The notes beneath the pieces were generated by a model. That model worked only from the letters and a program-made list of their open reading frames with translations, was not told where the DNA came from and did no database searches. Below, in pieces: positions 9,748-19,202 of a DNA stretch of 64,000 nucleotides. The stretch's first letter is position 1; every line of letters begins with the position of its first letter. This DNA comes from Prochlorococcus marinus str. MIT 1214. GTDB lineage: Bacteria > Cyanobacteriota > Cyanobacteriia > PCC-6307 > Cyanobiaceae. The translations under genes and the position numbers were made by a program. The DNA lies in the NCBI RefSeq assembly GCF_027359355.1, contig NZ_CP114777.1, forward strand, positions 744,001 through 808,000, in the 5' to 3' direction.

Positions 9748-9851
9748 TTTTAAATTTCCAAAAATATTTTGAAAATAAATTCCATGCAATGTCTTAAAAC
9801 AATCAGTTAAGGAGTTAAAATGATCGTTAAATAAGCTAAATAAGCCCCTTA

Positions 9852-10154
9852 ATGGCCAAAAAGTCAATGATAGCGCGTGATGTGAAGCGCAAAAAGCTTG
9901 TAGAGAGATACGCAGCTAAGCGTAAAACTTTAATTGATGCTTTCAAAGCATCCAAAGATCCTATGGAAAGGTTAGAAATTCATAGAAAAATTCAAGCTTT
10001 GCCTAGAAATTGTGCACCAAATAGAGTGAGAAATCGTTGTTGGGCTACCGGAAAACCAAGGGGGGTTTACAGAGATTTTGGCCTTTGCAGAAATCAACTT
10101 AGATCTAGAGCACATAACGGGGAATTACCTGGAGTTGTAAAATCAAGTTGGTAA
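9852..10154 (+). CDS. rpsN: 30S ribosomal protein S14
   Basis: A 100-aa small-subunit protein of the long bacterial/plastid S14 type. [20 protein letters not shown] at the N-terminus and [20 protein letters not shown] near residue 65 are conserved. The four-cysteine zinc knuckle of the short form is not present. The gene stands alone, outside the ribosomal protein operon, as in other cyanobacteria, and is followed by a strong terminator. Confidence 0.96.
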   Translation: MAKKSMIARDVKRKKLVERYAAKRKTLIDAFKASKDPMERLEIHRKIQALPRNCAPNRVRNRCWATGKPRGVYRDFGLCRNQLRSRAHNGELPGVVKSSW

Positions 10155-10180
10155 AAAATAACTATAAATTTATTCATACC

Positions 10181-10217
10181 AAAAAAGTGGGACAGATTAT
10201 ATGTCCCACTTTTTTTT
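10181..10217 (+). terminator. Rho-independent terminator after rpsN
   Basis: A perfect 9-bp stem, agtgggaca (10186-10194) against tgtcccact (10202-10210), with a 7-nt loop, is followed at once by a run of seven T. A preceding A run makes it function in both directions in principle. It lies 32 bp after the rpsN stop and is the clearest intrinsic terminator of the window. Confidence 0.93.
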
Positions 10218-10338
10218 AGTTTTATAGTTTCAGTAATTGTGGTAAATGTTTCCTCTAGGAAACAAATCTATCGAAATTTTTACTCAATTAGTCCCATTAA
10301 GTGTAAGAATGTCTAAAGACAAAAAGCTATAAAGTCAC

Positions 10339-12507
10339 GTGCAAGGTCAGACAAAATCCGTTTCCTTCGATGGTAGAGAGATAAAGCTCACTACAGGGAG
10401 ATTTGCTCCACAGGCTGGTGGTTCAGTAATGATTGAGTGTGGGGATACCTCCGTTCTCGTAACAGCAACAAAAGCTACAGGAAGAGAAGGAGTTGATTTC
10501 CTACCTTTAATGTGTGATTACGAAGAAAGGCTATATGCAGCAGGAAGGATTCCAGGAAGTTTCATGCGGCGGGAAGGACGTCCTCCTGAAAGAGCAACTT
10601 TGATTTCAAGACTTATTGATAGGCCAATGAGACCTCTTTTCCCTGGTTGGATGAGAGACGACATACAAATAGTTGCCACATGTCTCTCCTTAGATGAAAG
10701 AGTTCCTGCTGATGTTTTAGCTGTAACGGGAGCTTCAATGGCAACATTAATGGCTGGCATTCCTTTCCAAGGCCCTATGGCTGCTGTTCGAGTCGGTCTC
10801 TTAGGAGATGATTTTGTTCTTAATCCAAGTTACCGAGAAATCGAAAGAGGTGATCTTGACCTTGTAGTCGCAGGAACTCCTGATGGGGTGGTAATGGTTG
10901 AAGCAGGAGCAAATCAACTTTCAGAACAAGACGTCATTGAAGCCATTGATTTTGGCTACGAAGCCATAACTGAATTAATCAATGCACAAAAGGAAGTTTT
11001 AAAAGAATCAGGAATCAAACAAGAGATGCCTGAAGCGCCTCAAATTGATGACACAATATCAAATTATTTAGATAAAAATTGTACAAAATCAATTAGTGAA
11101 GTACTGAAAAATTTTGATCAAACAAAAGAAGAAAGGGACAATAAAATTGAAGAAATCAAAACAAATATATCTTCCAAAATAGATGGACTAAAAGATGATA
11201 ATGCTGTTAAAAAATCTCTTTCTTCAAATAACAAATTATTAGATAATAACTATAAAGCGTTAACCAAAAAATTAATGAGAGAGCAGATAATCAAGGAAGG
11301 GAAAAGGGTCGACGGAAGAGAATTAAACGAAGTAAGAAAAATTGATGCCGATGCTGCCGTTTTACCTAACAGAGTGCATGGATCAGCCTTATTCCAAAGA
11401 GGCTTAACTCAAGTTCTTTCCACAGCCACACTGGGCACTCCAAGTGATGCTCAAGAGATGGACGACCTTAACCCTAATACCGATAAGACGTATATACATC
11501 ATTACAACTTCCCTCCTTATTCCGTAGGAGAGACTCGACCAATGAGAACTCCTGGGAGAAGAGAAGTTGGTCATGGAGCTTTAGCAGAAAGGGCATTAAT
11601 CCCTGTCCTTCCAGCGAAAGACACTTTCCCATATGTACTAAGAGTTGTTAGTGAAGTCTTGAGCTCAAACGGCTCGACTTCAATGGCTTCAGTTTGTGGA
11701 AGTACACTTGCACTTATGGATGCAGGCGTTCCCTTAAAAGCTCCAGTAGGTGGAGCAGCTATGGGCCTAATTAAAGAAGGAAAGGAAGTGAGAATATTGA
11801 CTGATATTCAGGGAATTGAAGACTTCCTTGGAGATATGGATTTCAAAGTTGCAGGAACAGAAAAAGGGATAACAGCCTTACAAATGGATATGAAGATAAC
11901 TGGACTTCCAATTGAGACAATTGGGGAAGCTATTAATCAAGCACTACCTGCTAGGACTCACATATTAGGTAAAATGTTAGAAGCGATTGAAACGCCTAAA
12001 GATACTCTTTCGCCTCATGCTCCAAGACTATTAAGTTTCAGAATAGATCCAGAGCTAATAGGAACTGTCATTGGCCCAGGGGGAAGAACAATTAAAGGAA
12101 TCACAGAAAGAACTAACACAAAAATCGACATAGAAGATGGAGGCATTGTTACTATTGCATCCCATGATGGGGCGGCGGCAGAAGAAGCTCAGAGAATCAT
12201 CGAAGGTTTAACAAGAAAAGTACATGAAGGAGAAATCTTCTCTGGCTCAATTACTAGAATCATTCCAATTGGTGCATTTGTTGAAATCCTTCCAGGAAAA
12301 GAGGGAATGATCCATATTTCTCAATTATCTGAAGCAAGAGTAGAAAAAGTTGAAGATGTTGTAAAAGTTGGAGACCAAGTAACTGTAAGGGTAAGAGAAA
12401 TAGATAATCGTGGTCGTATTAATTTAACTTTAAGAGGAGTAGCTCAAAATGGTGGCATGAACAACTATCCCGAGCCAACTCCTACTCCAGTTGCTCCGCT
12501 TACTTAA
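10339..12507 (+). CDS. pnp: Polynucleotide phosphorylase
   Basis: Phosphorolytic 3'-5' exoribonuclease of mRNA turnover. GTG start. 722 aa with two RNase PH-like domains (residues ~5-220 and ~320-540), a linking helical domain, a KH domain ([14 protein letters not shown]) and an S1 RNA-binding domain ([22 protein letters not shown]). The linker between the PH repeats (residues ~235-310) is lysine-rich. The stop lies 3 bp from the end of the convergent cysQ, with no visible terminator between, so the transcripts probably overlap. Confidence 0.95.
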   Translation: MQGQTKSVSFDGREIKLTTGRFAPQAGGSVMIECGDTSVLVTATKATGREGVDFLPLMCDYEERLYAAGRIPGSFMRREGRPPERATLISRLIDRPMRPLFPGWMRDDIQIVATCLSLDERVPADVLAVTGASMATLMAGIPFQGPMAAVRVGLLGDDFVLNPSYREIERGDLDLVVAGTPDGVVMVEAGANQLSEQDVIEAIDFGYEAITELINAQKEVLKESGIKQEMPEAPQIDDTISNYLDKNCTKSISEVLKNFDQTKEERDNKIEEIKTNISSKIDGLKDDNAVKKSLSSNNKLLDNNYKALTKKLMREQIIKEGKRVDGRELNEVRKIDADAAVLPNRVHGSALFQRGLTQVLSTATLGTPSDAQEMDDLNPNTDKTYIHHYNFPPYSVGETRPMRTPGRREVGHGALAERALIPVLPAKDTFPYVLRVVSEVLSSNGSTSMASVCGSTLALMDAGVPLKAPVGGAAMGLIKEGKEVRILTDIQGIEDFLGDMDFKVAGTEKGITALQMDMKITGLPIETIGEAINQALPARTHILGKMLEAIETPKDTLSPHAPRLLSFRIDPELIGTVIGPGGRTIKGITERTNTKIDIEDGGIVTIASHDGAAAEEAQRIIEGLTRKVHEGEIFSGSITRIIPIGAFVEILPGKEGMIHISQLSEARVEKVEDVVKVGDQVTVRVREIDNRGRINLTLRGVAQNGGMNNYPEPTPTPVAPLT

Positions 12508-12510
12508 TAA

Positions 12511-13425
12511 TTAGATTTTATACTCAGGTTCTTCGAGGAAGAAAAACTCCATAGCTTTTTGGCATATCTTTTGATGATTTTTTCCATGACTCGCTATTAA
12601 ACAACCAGACTGAGAATAGTTAGTTTTTTGGTAGATCAAATCTGTACCATCTGCATGAGAGAAAATTCCACCAGCTGCCTCAATAAGTGCATGTGGAGCG
12701 GCCATATCCCAATCCTTTGGGGAGGTTCTGCCAGATAAAGAGATATAAACGTCAGCTTCTCCTCGTAAAATTGATGCAACCTTACAACCAACACTACCTA
12801 TTTTTATTGTCTTAGCAAAGCAAAAAAATGATAGGAGATTTAGAAGTTTTAATTGTTGATGATTTTTGCTTGAGACTAGAACCAAGTCAGGAATAGCTAG
12901 CCTTTCACTAAAAGAAATGTACTTTTTAGAACCATCACGATTTTCGCACCATGCACCACTTCCAATAATTCCAAACCATAATTCATTTTTTTCGGGAATC
13001 AAAACTATCCCTATTTTGGGCTTTTGTCTGTATGCCAAAGCAATATGAACTGCATAGTTTTGAGATCCTTGAAGAAAATCCTTTGTCCCATCAAGTGGAT
13101 CAATAATCCAGCACCAATCGTTTTTTAAGTGTGTTCGTTCAAAAGTTTTTTCTTTAGAAGTCTCTTCGCTTAAAATATCCCATTTATCATAAGTAAAATT
13201 GTTCTTCAATCCGGAGATCAATAATTCATTCACTGCCATATCAGCTGCTGATACTGGACCATCTCCACCTTCCTCTACAGTTAAAGACTTTTGAAATCCA
13301 TATGGCGGTTTTTGGCCTCTTGCATAAGCCATCAAAACATCAGCAGCCGCCCAGCTAAGCTTTTTAAGTTCATCCAATAAAGTCGTTAATTCGACCTCTT
13401 CTGGCACAACAAGATCAATTGACAT
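12511..13425 (-). CDS. cysQ: 3'(2'),5'-bisphosphate nucleotidase CysQ
   Basis: Inositol-monophosphatase superfamily enzyme that removes the 3' phosphate from PAP/PAPS, recycling the product of sulfate assimilation. Metal-binding motifs are clear: ILSEET, IIDPLDGTKDF and KDWDMAAPHALIEAAGG. The length of 304 aa fits. Its ATG and that of the divergent rsmI are separated by a single base, so each promoter must lie inside the other gene, unless one true start is further in. Confidence 0.88.
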   Translation of the reverse strand: MSIDLVVPEEVELTTLLDELKKLSWAAADVLMAYARGQKPPYGFQKSLTVEEGGDGPVSAADMAVNELLISGLKNNFTYDKWDILSEETSKEKTFERTHLKNDWCWIIDPLDGTKDFLQGSQNYAVHIALAYRQKPKIGIVLIPEKNELWFGIIGSGAWCENRDGSKKYISFSERLAIPDLVLVSSKNHQQLKLLNLLSFFCFAKTIKIGSVGCKVASILRGEADVYISLSGRTSPKDWDMAAPHALIEAAGGIFSHADGTDLIYQKTNYSQSGCLIASHGKNHQKICQKAMEFFFLEEPEYKI

Positions 13426-13426
13426 A

Positions 13427-14314
13427 ATGGCTTTAATTGATAATCACCGGCTTCAACAAGAAAGATCAGAACCTTGCCCAGGAACTCTTTACATAGTAGG
13501 AACACCAATAGGAAACTTAGATGATTTATCTCCAAGAGCAAAATATATTCTCAAAAATGTATCTCTAATAGCCTGTGAGGATACTCGAAGAAGTGGAAAA
13601 CTAATGAAAACAATCAAATCTAAGGTACCTCTACTTAGTTATCACAAACATAATTTGAAGAGTAGGCAATCTCAATTATTAGAAATACTAGAAAGCAATG
13701 AAAGTATTGCTTTAATTAGTGATGCTGGCTTACCAGGTATTAATGATCCTGGACATGAACTTGTTCATGCTGCCAGGTCAAATAGTTTTGAAGTGATTTG
13801 CATCCCTGGTCCCTGCGCAGCAACAACAGCATTAGTAATCAGTGGATTACCCACAGAAAGATTTTGTTTTGAAGGATTTCTTCCGAAAAAACAAAGCATT
13901 AGAAAAAAACGTTTGGAAGATATTTCTCAAGAAGGTAGAACAACAGTAATCTATGAGTCACCTCATCAATTAATAAAACTTTTAGAAGATTTATCTATTT
14001 TATGCGGAAAAGATCGCCCTATTCAAATAGCAAGAGAACTTACAAAAAGATATGAAGAATCAATTGGGGAAACGATTGAAGAGGTACTTAAATATTTTCT
14101 TAACAAAAAGCCAAAAGGAGAATTCACAATAGTTCTAGGAGGCAAAACTAATAAGCAAAAGAATAAAACAAGTGAATCGAATGCTCTAAATAAACTCAAT
14201 AAATTAATCAAACAAGGAGAAAGGGCTAATGTCGCTGCTCGAAAAATTGCAGATGAAACAGGTTATGAAAAAAAATGGCTTTATTCCAAATTACATAAGG
14301 AACTTGACAAATAA
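13427..14314 (+). CDS. rsmI: 16S rRNA (cytidine-1402-2'-O)-methyltransferase
   Basis: Methylates the ribose of C1402 in the ribosomal P site. Tetrapyrrole-methylase fold with GTLYIVGTPIGNLDDLSPRA, the CEDTRRSGK motif, ISDAGLPGINDPG and IPGPCAATTALVISGLP. The C-terminal ~45 residues are lysine-rich, as in other RsmI proteins. The first ~18 residues before GTLYIVG are not conserved in the family, so a later start is possible, but no other Met, Val or Leu start codon with a good site is apparent. Confidence 0.92.
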   Translation: MALIDNHRLQQERSEPCPGTLYIVGTPIGNLDDLSPRAKYILKNVSLIACEDTRRSGKLMKTIKSKVPLLSYHKHNLKSRQSQLLEILESNESIALISDAGLPGINDPGHELVHAARSNSFEVICIPGPCAATTALVISGLPTERFCFEGFLPKKQSIRKKRLEDISQEGRTTVIYESPHQLIKLLEDLSILCGKDRPIQIARELTKRYEESIGETIEEVLKYFLNKKPKGEFTIVLGGKTNKQKNKTSESNALNKLNKLIKQGERANVAARKIADETGYEKKWLYSKLHKELDK

Positions 14315-14368
14315 ACTTTTTCGCTTAAAGCTAATTAAAACATTACTTTTAATTTAAAACTTTTGTAA

Positions 14369-14599
14369 ATGTTTTTCAAACTACAACTTCTAACTCTAAA
14401 TATTGCCTCAGCAATATTACTAATTTTCTTTCTTTGTCTTGGATCTCAAAACCTAGAGAAAAAATATAAATTAGATTTTTTAATTAATAAAACTGTAGCT
14501 CTTCCTATTGGTTTCATAATGGGTACATCATTTACATTAGGATTACTTTCTGGAGGGATAACTTCAGTATTAACTATTGACACTAAAGATAAAAATTAA
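14369..14599 (+). CDS. Small membrane protein, unknown function
   Basis: A 76-aa protein with two hydrophobic helices (about residues 7-25 and 42-66), separated by a basic loop (NLEKKYKLDF). The second helix ends in a glycine/serine-rich GLLSGGITSVL. The arrangement resembles small LapA-like two-helix proteins found next to core genes in picocyanobacteria. It is not recognised beyond that. It follows rsmI by 54 bp and may be the last core gene before the island. Confidence 0.55.
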   Translation: MFFKLQLLTLNIASAILLIFFLCLGSQNLEKKYKLDFLINKTVALPIGFIMGTSFTLGLLSGGITSVLTIDTKDKN

Positions 14600-14609
14600 T
14601 TTTTAAAAA

Positions 14610-15419
14610 CTAATCATCCAAGCCTATTATTGAATCTTCTAGAATTAATCTAGTAATGCCCTTGGAGATTAAATATGATTTTGAGAGTTTAAAAACACTT
14701 GTATTTGGTATTTTAATAACTCTTTGATTCCTTGAACAAATCCTTTTTGCAGACCGTTGATTAGAAAATAATAAAATTGCATTTCTTTTTAATTCATTTT
14801 CAGGTAAAAAACTCCATTCTGGCAAATCAGAAATAAGCTGTAACTCTAGCTCTACTTTTTTATCAACAATCATATAAACGCTCTCTGGAAGGCTTTCATA
14901 ATTAAGAATCTCAAAATCTGATTTTTGATTCTCCATATCAAAATCAAAACTAGAAATCAAAGGAGCAATTTCCTCAAAATTTTGATTATTGCTATCGTTA
15001 TTCAGATTATTTTTTTGATTTTCAGAATCTATTTGCTCACGAAAGTCATCAGTTTTATCAAGATCAAAAGAAGTAATTTCATCAAAGTCAGGTCTAAAAG
15101 ATTCTCCACTTACTTTTACACTTAGATCTTCTACATTAATTCTTTCTTTTGATGAAATTAATGAATTTTCGTTCTCAAAATCTTGCTTTATTTCATTTAC
15201 AGTTTTATTAGCACTTAAACTCTCGCTTTTATTTATAATCTTCGATCTTTTTTTCTTTAAAAGGTTATATTCAGTCTCTGACAATAAAGTTTTAACTGTT
15301 CTATTTATAGTATTTGTAGTGCAATTATATTTTATTGCTAGGACATTAGTATTATCTCCATCCTTATAAGCCTCAAGGATTTCAGATTTTTGTGTTTTGG
15401 TCAATCTTCTTGAAATCAT
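14610..15419 (-). CDS. Helix-turn-helix protein with acidic linker
   Basis: The ATG at 15419 is chosen; the frame is open to 15458 but the extra residues are unconvincing. The first ~55 residues form a transposase/Hin-like HTH: LTKTQKSEILEAYKDGDNTN, LAIKYNCTTNTINRTVK. A long Asp/Glu/Asn-rich linker (~60-175) follows. The basic C-terminal part ends with RSAKRICSRNQRVIKIPNTS and LSKSYLISKGITRLILEDS. It is probably a DNA-binding regulator found in picocyanobacteria. It marks the left edge of the accessory island. Confidence 0.62.
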   Translation of the reverse strand: MISRRLTKTQKSEILEAYKDGDNTNVLAIKYNCTTNTINRTVKTLLSETEYNLLKKKRSKIINKSESLSANKTVNEIKQDFENENSLISSKERINVEDLSVKVSGESFRPDFDEITSFDLDKTDDFREQIDSENQKNNLNNDSNNQNFEEIAPLISSFDFDMENQKSDFEILNYESLPESVYMIVDKKVELELQLISDLPEWSFLPENELKRNAILLFSNQRSAKRICSRNQRVIKIPNTSVFKLSKSYLISKGITRLILEDSIIGLDD

Positions 15420-16180
15420 CTCTATCATTTCTATACATCTAAGATAAGACCTAATCATAAGAAGTAGTAAAAATAATTCTCAACCTAAAAATTCTCTATA
15501 AAAATTCAAAAGACTAGAAACCAGAAAAAACAAACATAAAGGCCTACAAATGCTTAATTCTTGCATATGCATCTTACTTTCCTATCTTTAGAAAGAGCCT
15601 TTTTCAAAAAAGGAATAACCAAGCTATTCTTGGTGTACTTAATTCGCCTTGTGAGCAGCTATGTAAATATGAAGGCTAAAATAGCAATTATTAGATCAGG
15701 GCTTCCTTAATATTTTCTCTTAAAGATGACTCAGGATCCCTTGGCCCAACCAGATAGAAAAACGACATTATAAGTACTGCAACAAGGGTTAAAAAAATAA
15801 GTCATGCCAACACCAATAGAATTGATCCCAAGCTAGTAGGCCTAGTCTGACCTAATAAAACTATAGATAAGCTTATGTTTTTCTATGTTATTTTAAGCAG
15901 CACAACAACCAACTCAGTGGCTAATAAGAATTGCTAATAGCTCAGCTTGAGGTTATGTTGCCGCTATATGAGCAACTAGATGGCTGTATTAGCTAAATGG
16001 GAAAAAGACTTCGGAATGCTGCAAAAAAGCAGCACATTTTTGGGTAGTCATTAAGAAACAAATAGGATGAGAAAGAATATGGATTTAATAAATTTCCGCT
16101 TCAAAGCTTATATATGTCTTAAACAGACTAAGAGTTTAAGATTACTTTTTGCTTAATTAGCTTTAGAAGAACAATTTCGA
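15420..16180. other. Gene-free, decayed spacer at island edge
   Basis: Stops are frequent in all frames. Short peptide-like stretches, such as the 15-codon start MTQDPLAQPDRKTTL at about 15,726, run into stops within tens of bases. No RNA gene was recognised. It looks like degraded coding sequence, not a regulatory region. Confidence 0.5.
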
Positions 16181-16245
16181 AAATTATATTAAAAATATCA
16201 CTCAATAAAATCTTAATTTATTGAGTGATATTTTTAATATAATTT
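16181..16245. repeat. Perfect 29-bp inverted repeat, 7-nt loop
   Basis: The left arm 16181-16209 is the exact reverse complement of 16217-16245; the loop is atcttaa (16210-16216). The right arm covers the last nine codons and stop of the FkbM gene read on the minus strand. It could serve as a terminator for that gene (the left arm contains short A/T runs), but the length and perfection exceed an ordinary intrinsic terminator and it is very AT-rich. Confidence 0.85.
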
Positions 16246-17066
16246 ACGAGATCGGTAGTAGTACTATGCGCTATTTCACTTCTATGAAGTGGCCTAAAAT
16301 TAGGCAATAAAGGTTTTACATTTGGGCTTGAAGCAAAAATAAATCCATCAAAGCTAGTGGTTTCATTTTCAAAGTCAGATGATACTTCTATTCTATATTC
16401 AAATAAACCTAATCGAGCAAGTATATTATAATGAATAATATTAGAATGGGTTGAAATAAAAACATAATCTATTAATCTTTTCTTGAATGAATCGAGCGCT
16501 CCTATAATCATCTCTAGCTCATAACCTTGGATATCAGAATGCAAAATGTCCAAATGGTGAATATTATTTTTTTTCATATATTCATCTATAGAAAAATAAT
16601 CTTTGCCAACCTTTTCGTTTATGAATCGAACATTTTCTAAATTAATATCATTATTTTCAAAATTATACTTACCAGTATTTAAATTATTAATATCAGGTTC
16701 AACAAGGTCCAATATTGAGTTTGGTTTAGTAATTTTCAACCAAATTGAATAGTGCCCCCAATAAGCTCCCAGCTCAATCATCCTAGGGAACTCATTTATC
16801 TTCTTCATTAACTCTTGAAAAACAAATTCTTCTAATGGCTCATGAACTCCTCTATTTAAAAGTAATATTTTACTAAATTTATCATAATAAGAATATTCCC
16901 CTTCTATCTTTACTTTGACTCCATTGTGAAGCGTTACATGATTTGATTCCAAGTAACCTGCGTCAGGGACTCTTGAAATCATAAGATTTAATGGGTCTGA
17001 AATAATTTCTCTAAATCTAGCTTCATAATCATTACATTTACTCTTTGGAAGGTTCCAATTAGTCAT
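16218..17066 (-). CDS. FkbM-type SAM-dependent methyltransferase
   Basis: A 282-aa class I methyltransferase, probably O-methylating a surface sugar. The SAM-binding motif I is FPRMIELGAYWGHYSIWL (residues ~93-110), the acidic strand-2 end is LDLVEPD, and the FkbM hallmark appears as LDILHSDIQGYELEMIIG (usual form L-K-I-D-V-E-G-x-E). The gene stands alone on the minus strand between decayed spacers. Its 3' end is embedded in a 29-bp inverted repeat. The acceptor is unknown. Confidence 0.72.
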   Translation of the reverse strand: MTNWNLPKSKCNDYEARFREIISDPLNLMISRVPDAGYLESNHVTLHNGVKVKIEGEYSYYDKFSKILLLNRGVHEPLEEFVFQELMKKINEFPRMIELGAYWGHYSIWLKITKPNSILDLVEPDINNLNTGKYNFENNDINLENVRFINEKVGKDYFSIDEYMKKNNIHHLDILHSDIQGYELEMIIGALDSFKKRLIDYVFISTHSNIIHYNILARLGLFEYRIEVSSDFENETTSFDGFIFASSPNVKPLLPNFRPLHRSEIAHSTTTDLVNYIKNITQ

Positions 17067-17646
17067 TTATAAAATTCTAATTTAGAGACTAATATTAGCA
17101 TCAAGATCTCTAAGTTCAAAATAAACTATATATATGATAGCCAAATATATAGTTTATTTTTAAAATCTATATATAAAATATAAACTATTTATTCAATCTT
17201 TAATCTCATAAAAATAAACCAAAGAAAGCTCTTGCAAAAATTTTTACAAAGCATCAAAATGCCAAAGACTATCAGAAAGATTTTGACCGATTCTAAAATT
17301 AATAAGAGAACGAACATGGAAGAGTAATTGAAGCTCATCCAGAAGAGATTGTTGAATAAATTAAATAGCCCTGCCTGCTCTATCAAGGCCAAAGAATTAT
17401 CAGGAAAAGCTTTGAAGTGTAATGAGGCTCACTTCCAAAGATAAGAGCCAGCACAAGCCAAAGAAATAATGCAGAAGAAAAAAGCTGGCAGAAGTACAAT
17501 TATTGGAATCCAAAGGGACTGATACGGGTCTGATAATTTAGATTGTTTGTTGCTGCGTCTGAATGTAATGTTAGTTAGTTAGTTGATTTTTATTGATTTG
17601 CTTACTCAGTGACCAGCCAAGTGAGCAAACCATCCAACTTAACTCT
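17067..17646. other. Spacer before tRNA-Arg
   Basis: AT-rich, with no convincing gene. A 67-codon hydrophobic minus-strand frame at 17189-17392 lacks a ribosome-binding site and composition typical of a real membrane protein, so it was left out. A tagttagttagttg microrepeat lies at about 17,572-17,585. The tRNA promoter should lie in the last 60 bp but no clear box is visible. Confidence 0.4.
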
Positions 17647-17720
<74 letters not shown>

Positions 17721-17781
17721 TACTCAAACCAAAGTGCTACCAAGAGATTACAGTAATTCTACTAAGAACTACTGCATTGGA

Positions 17782-17905
17782 CGCCATGCCTAGATATGTC
17801 TAAATATTGCTAATATGCGCACGCTGAAACCATTGCTGGCACTAAATGAAAGCTAAGAGGTATGAAAATCTACACACAATTTTAAAAAAAATCGGAGAAA
17901 GATGC
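17782..17905 (+). repeat. Upstream module shared with 25472-25590
   Basis: About 120 nt align with 25472-25590 by eye. Shared blocks are ctagata-g-ctaaatattgcta, acgct-aaaccattgct-gcact, aatgaaagc-aag, agtatgaaaatct and cacaatttt. Each copy precedes an unrelated surface-glycan gene (FkbM at 18032, GT32-like at 25654). It may be an integration-site arm, a promoter region or decayed common sequence. Confidence 0.6.
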
Positions 17906-17973
17906 TGATTTCCTTCGCTGTGGGAACTTTATGAGCGTGCGAGAAATAAGAGGTGAAGCCTAAGCAGATGAAT
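17893..17973 (+). pseudogene. Possible integrase N-terminal remnant
   Basis: A short frame reads DADFLRCGNFMSVREIRGEA before a stop. The W/M-SVREIRG pattern resembles the beginning of phage-type tyrosine recombinases and the better preserved remnant at 53882 (GWSVSSREIRGR). The stretch is too short to be sure; its position just inside a tRNA attachment site is the main support. Confidence 0.3.
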
Positions 17974-18031
17974 AATTTTTCACCTCGATTGATTAAAATG
18001 AGAGCGTTAAGTAAATCAAAACTGATTCTTC

Positions 18032-18895
18032 ATGGATTCCTCTGTATTTTTCCCTGACGAATCTAATATTGAAATAATTATTCCTAGTTCGAATGAAGGA
18101 TCAAAGTTTGACGAATATGCAAGGAAGAATTTTCCTATTAGATTTCAAAGAGAAGTCCTTCTAAGAAGAATAAGTTCAATCATTTTGAATATGCTTCCAG
18201 TGCCTGGGAAATCAGATGTTATTGATATAGGATGTTGGATTGGTGATAATTCCTTGGTTTGGTCAAAAATGATTGAGCAAAAAAAAGGAAGGGTATTAGC
18301 GATAGATCCTTCACAGAAAAATATTGATTGGATAGACATGATTGCAGATAAAAATAAAATCAATAATTTAATTACTCAATGTTCTATTTGTTCATATAAG
18401 AATGATATTAATTTTACACATTTTCGTGATGATCTTCCTTCCTGGAATACTGATAGAAGATGGAAAGAAACAAAAAATGATTCACCTAAAGTTACTTCTT
18501 CTAGAACTTTAGATGAATTAGCAAGTGAATGTTTAGGATCAACAAATTCTATATTCCTTATGCATCTTGATGTTGAGAAAATGGAAGTAGATGTATTGAA
18601 GGGCGCTCATGAAATTGTAAATCAATCAAAACCATTTATATTCTTTGAAGCTCATTTACTCACAGACAGAAATAATTTATTACACCTTAAAAGTTACTTT
18701 AAATCCAAGAGATATAGAGTTTATATGTTAAACGAAGTAACCTTAGGTACTAATCTTGATTGTAGAAATTTTCTTGCTATTCCTGAGGAGGAATCTTCAA
18801 TTATAGATGTACTCCAAGATATGAACTTGCTTTTAAAGATAGATACTACAGTAGTTATTCCTGCAACGGATGGTAGCCCTTTAATTCCATGTTAA
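18032..18895 (+). CDS. FkbM-type methyltransferase, cargo of tRNA-Arg unit
   Basis: A 287-aa class I methyltransferase. Motif I is SDVIDIGCWIGDNSLVW (residues ~69-85), the acidic SAM-ribose residue lies in VLAIDPS, and the FkbM hallmark is HLDVEKMEVDVLKGAHE (~185-201), very close to the usual D-V-E-G-x-E-x-x-V-L-K-G. The substrate is probably a sugar hydroxyl. It is the only intact gene between the two tRNA-Arg 3' ends, so it is most simply the cargo of that unit. It differs from the FkbM genes at 16218 and 36242. Confidence 0.75.
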   Translation: MDSSVFFPDESNIEIIIPSSNEGSKFDEYARKNFPIRFQREVLLRRISSIILNMLPVPGKSDVIDIGCWIGDNSLVWSKMIEQKKGRVLAIDPSQKNIDWIDMIADKNKINNLITQCSICSYKNDINFTHFRDDLPSWNTDRRWKETKNDSPKVTSSRTLDELASECLGSTNSIFLMHLDVEKMEVDVLKGAHEIVNQSKPFIFFEAHLLTDRNNLLHLKSYFKSKRYRVYMLNEVTLGTNLDCRNFLAIPEEESSIIDVLQDMNLLLKIDTTVVIPATDGSPLIPC

Positions 18896-18956
18896 AAGAA
18901 TAACCTGAGGATGAGGAATTTAGCGAGAAGTTCCAATTAATCTTGTTATGGATATA

Positions 18957-19018
18957 GTGCGCACCTTGATGCGCATAACTTTATAATATTTAGCGCTAAA
19001 CCTAGTTATACCAATTGA
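18957..19018 (+). repeat. Element-end sequence shared with 44007-44062
   Basis: The order gcgca, cataactttataa, tttagc-ctaa, cc-ag-tataccaat is found here and again at about 44007-44062. In both places it is followed within 20-65 nt by a tRNA-Arg 3' fragment, so it looks like the inner end of a family of integrative elements. Confidence 0.6.
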
Positions 19019-19030
19019 TTAGAGGAGAAA

Positions 19031-19081
19031 AGCAACTGCCTTCTAAGCAGTGGGCCGCAAGTTCGAATCTTGCAGGGAGCG
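19031..19081 (+). repeat. tRNA-Arg 3' fragment (right attachment site)
   Basis: Exact 51-nt copy of the 3' part of the tRNA at 17647-17720. It lacks the D-arm and 5' acceptor strand, so it cannot be a tRNA. Offset between copies is 1361 nt, defining a 1.4-kb unit. Confidence 0.92.
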
Positions 19082-19202
19082 TTCAAAAAAGCTAGTTATA
19101 CCAATAGACATTGTCTGATAAGAAGAGGGTAATAAACAAATTTTGTTTATTACTTATAGATTAGGAACAAAAAACTTAAGTCGGCAAAGCATTTATAAAC
19201 AA

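Noticed and set aside
12508-12510. Shared terminator between pnp and cysQ
   Set aside because: Only 3 bp separate the stops and no hairpin with T-run is visible.
17189-17392. 67-codon hydrophobic minus-strand frame
   Set aside because: Poly-T derived hydrophobicity, no ribosome site, no family resemblance.
19031-19081. Second tRNA-Arg gene
   Set aside because: Only the 3' part is present; no D-arm or 5' acceptor strand upstream.
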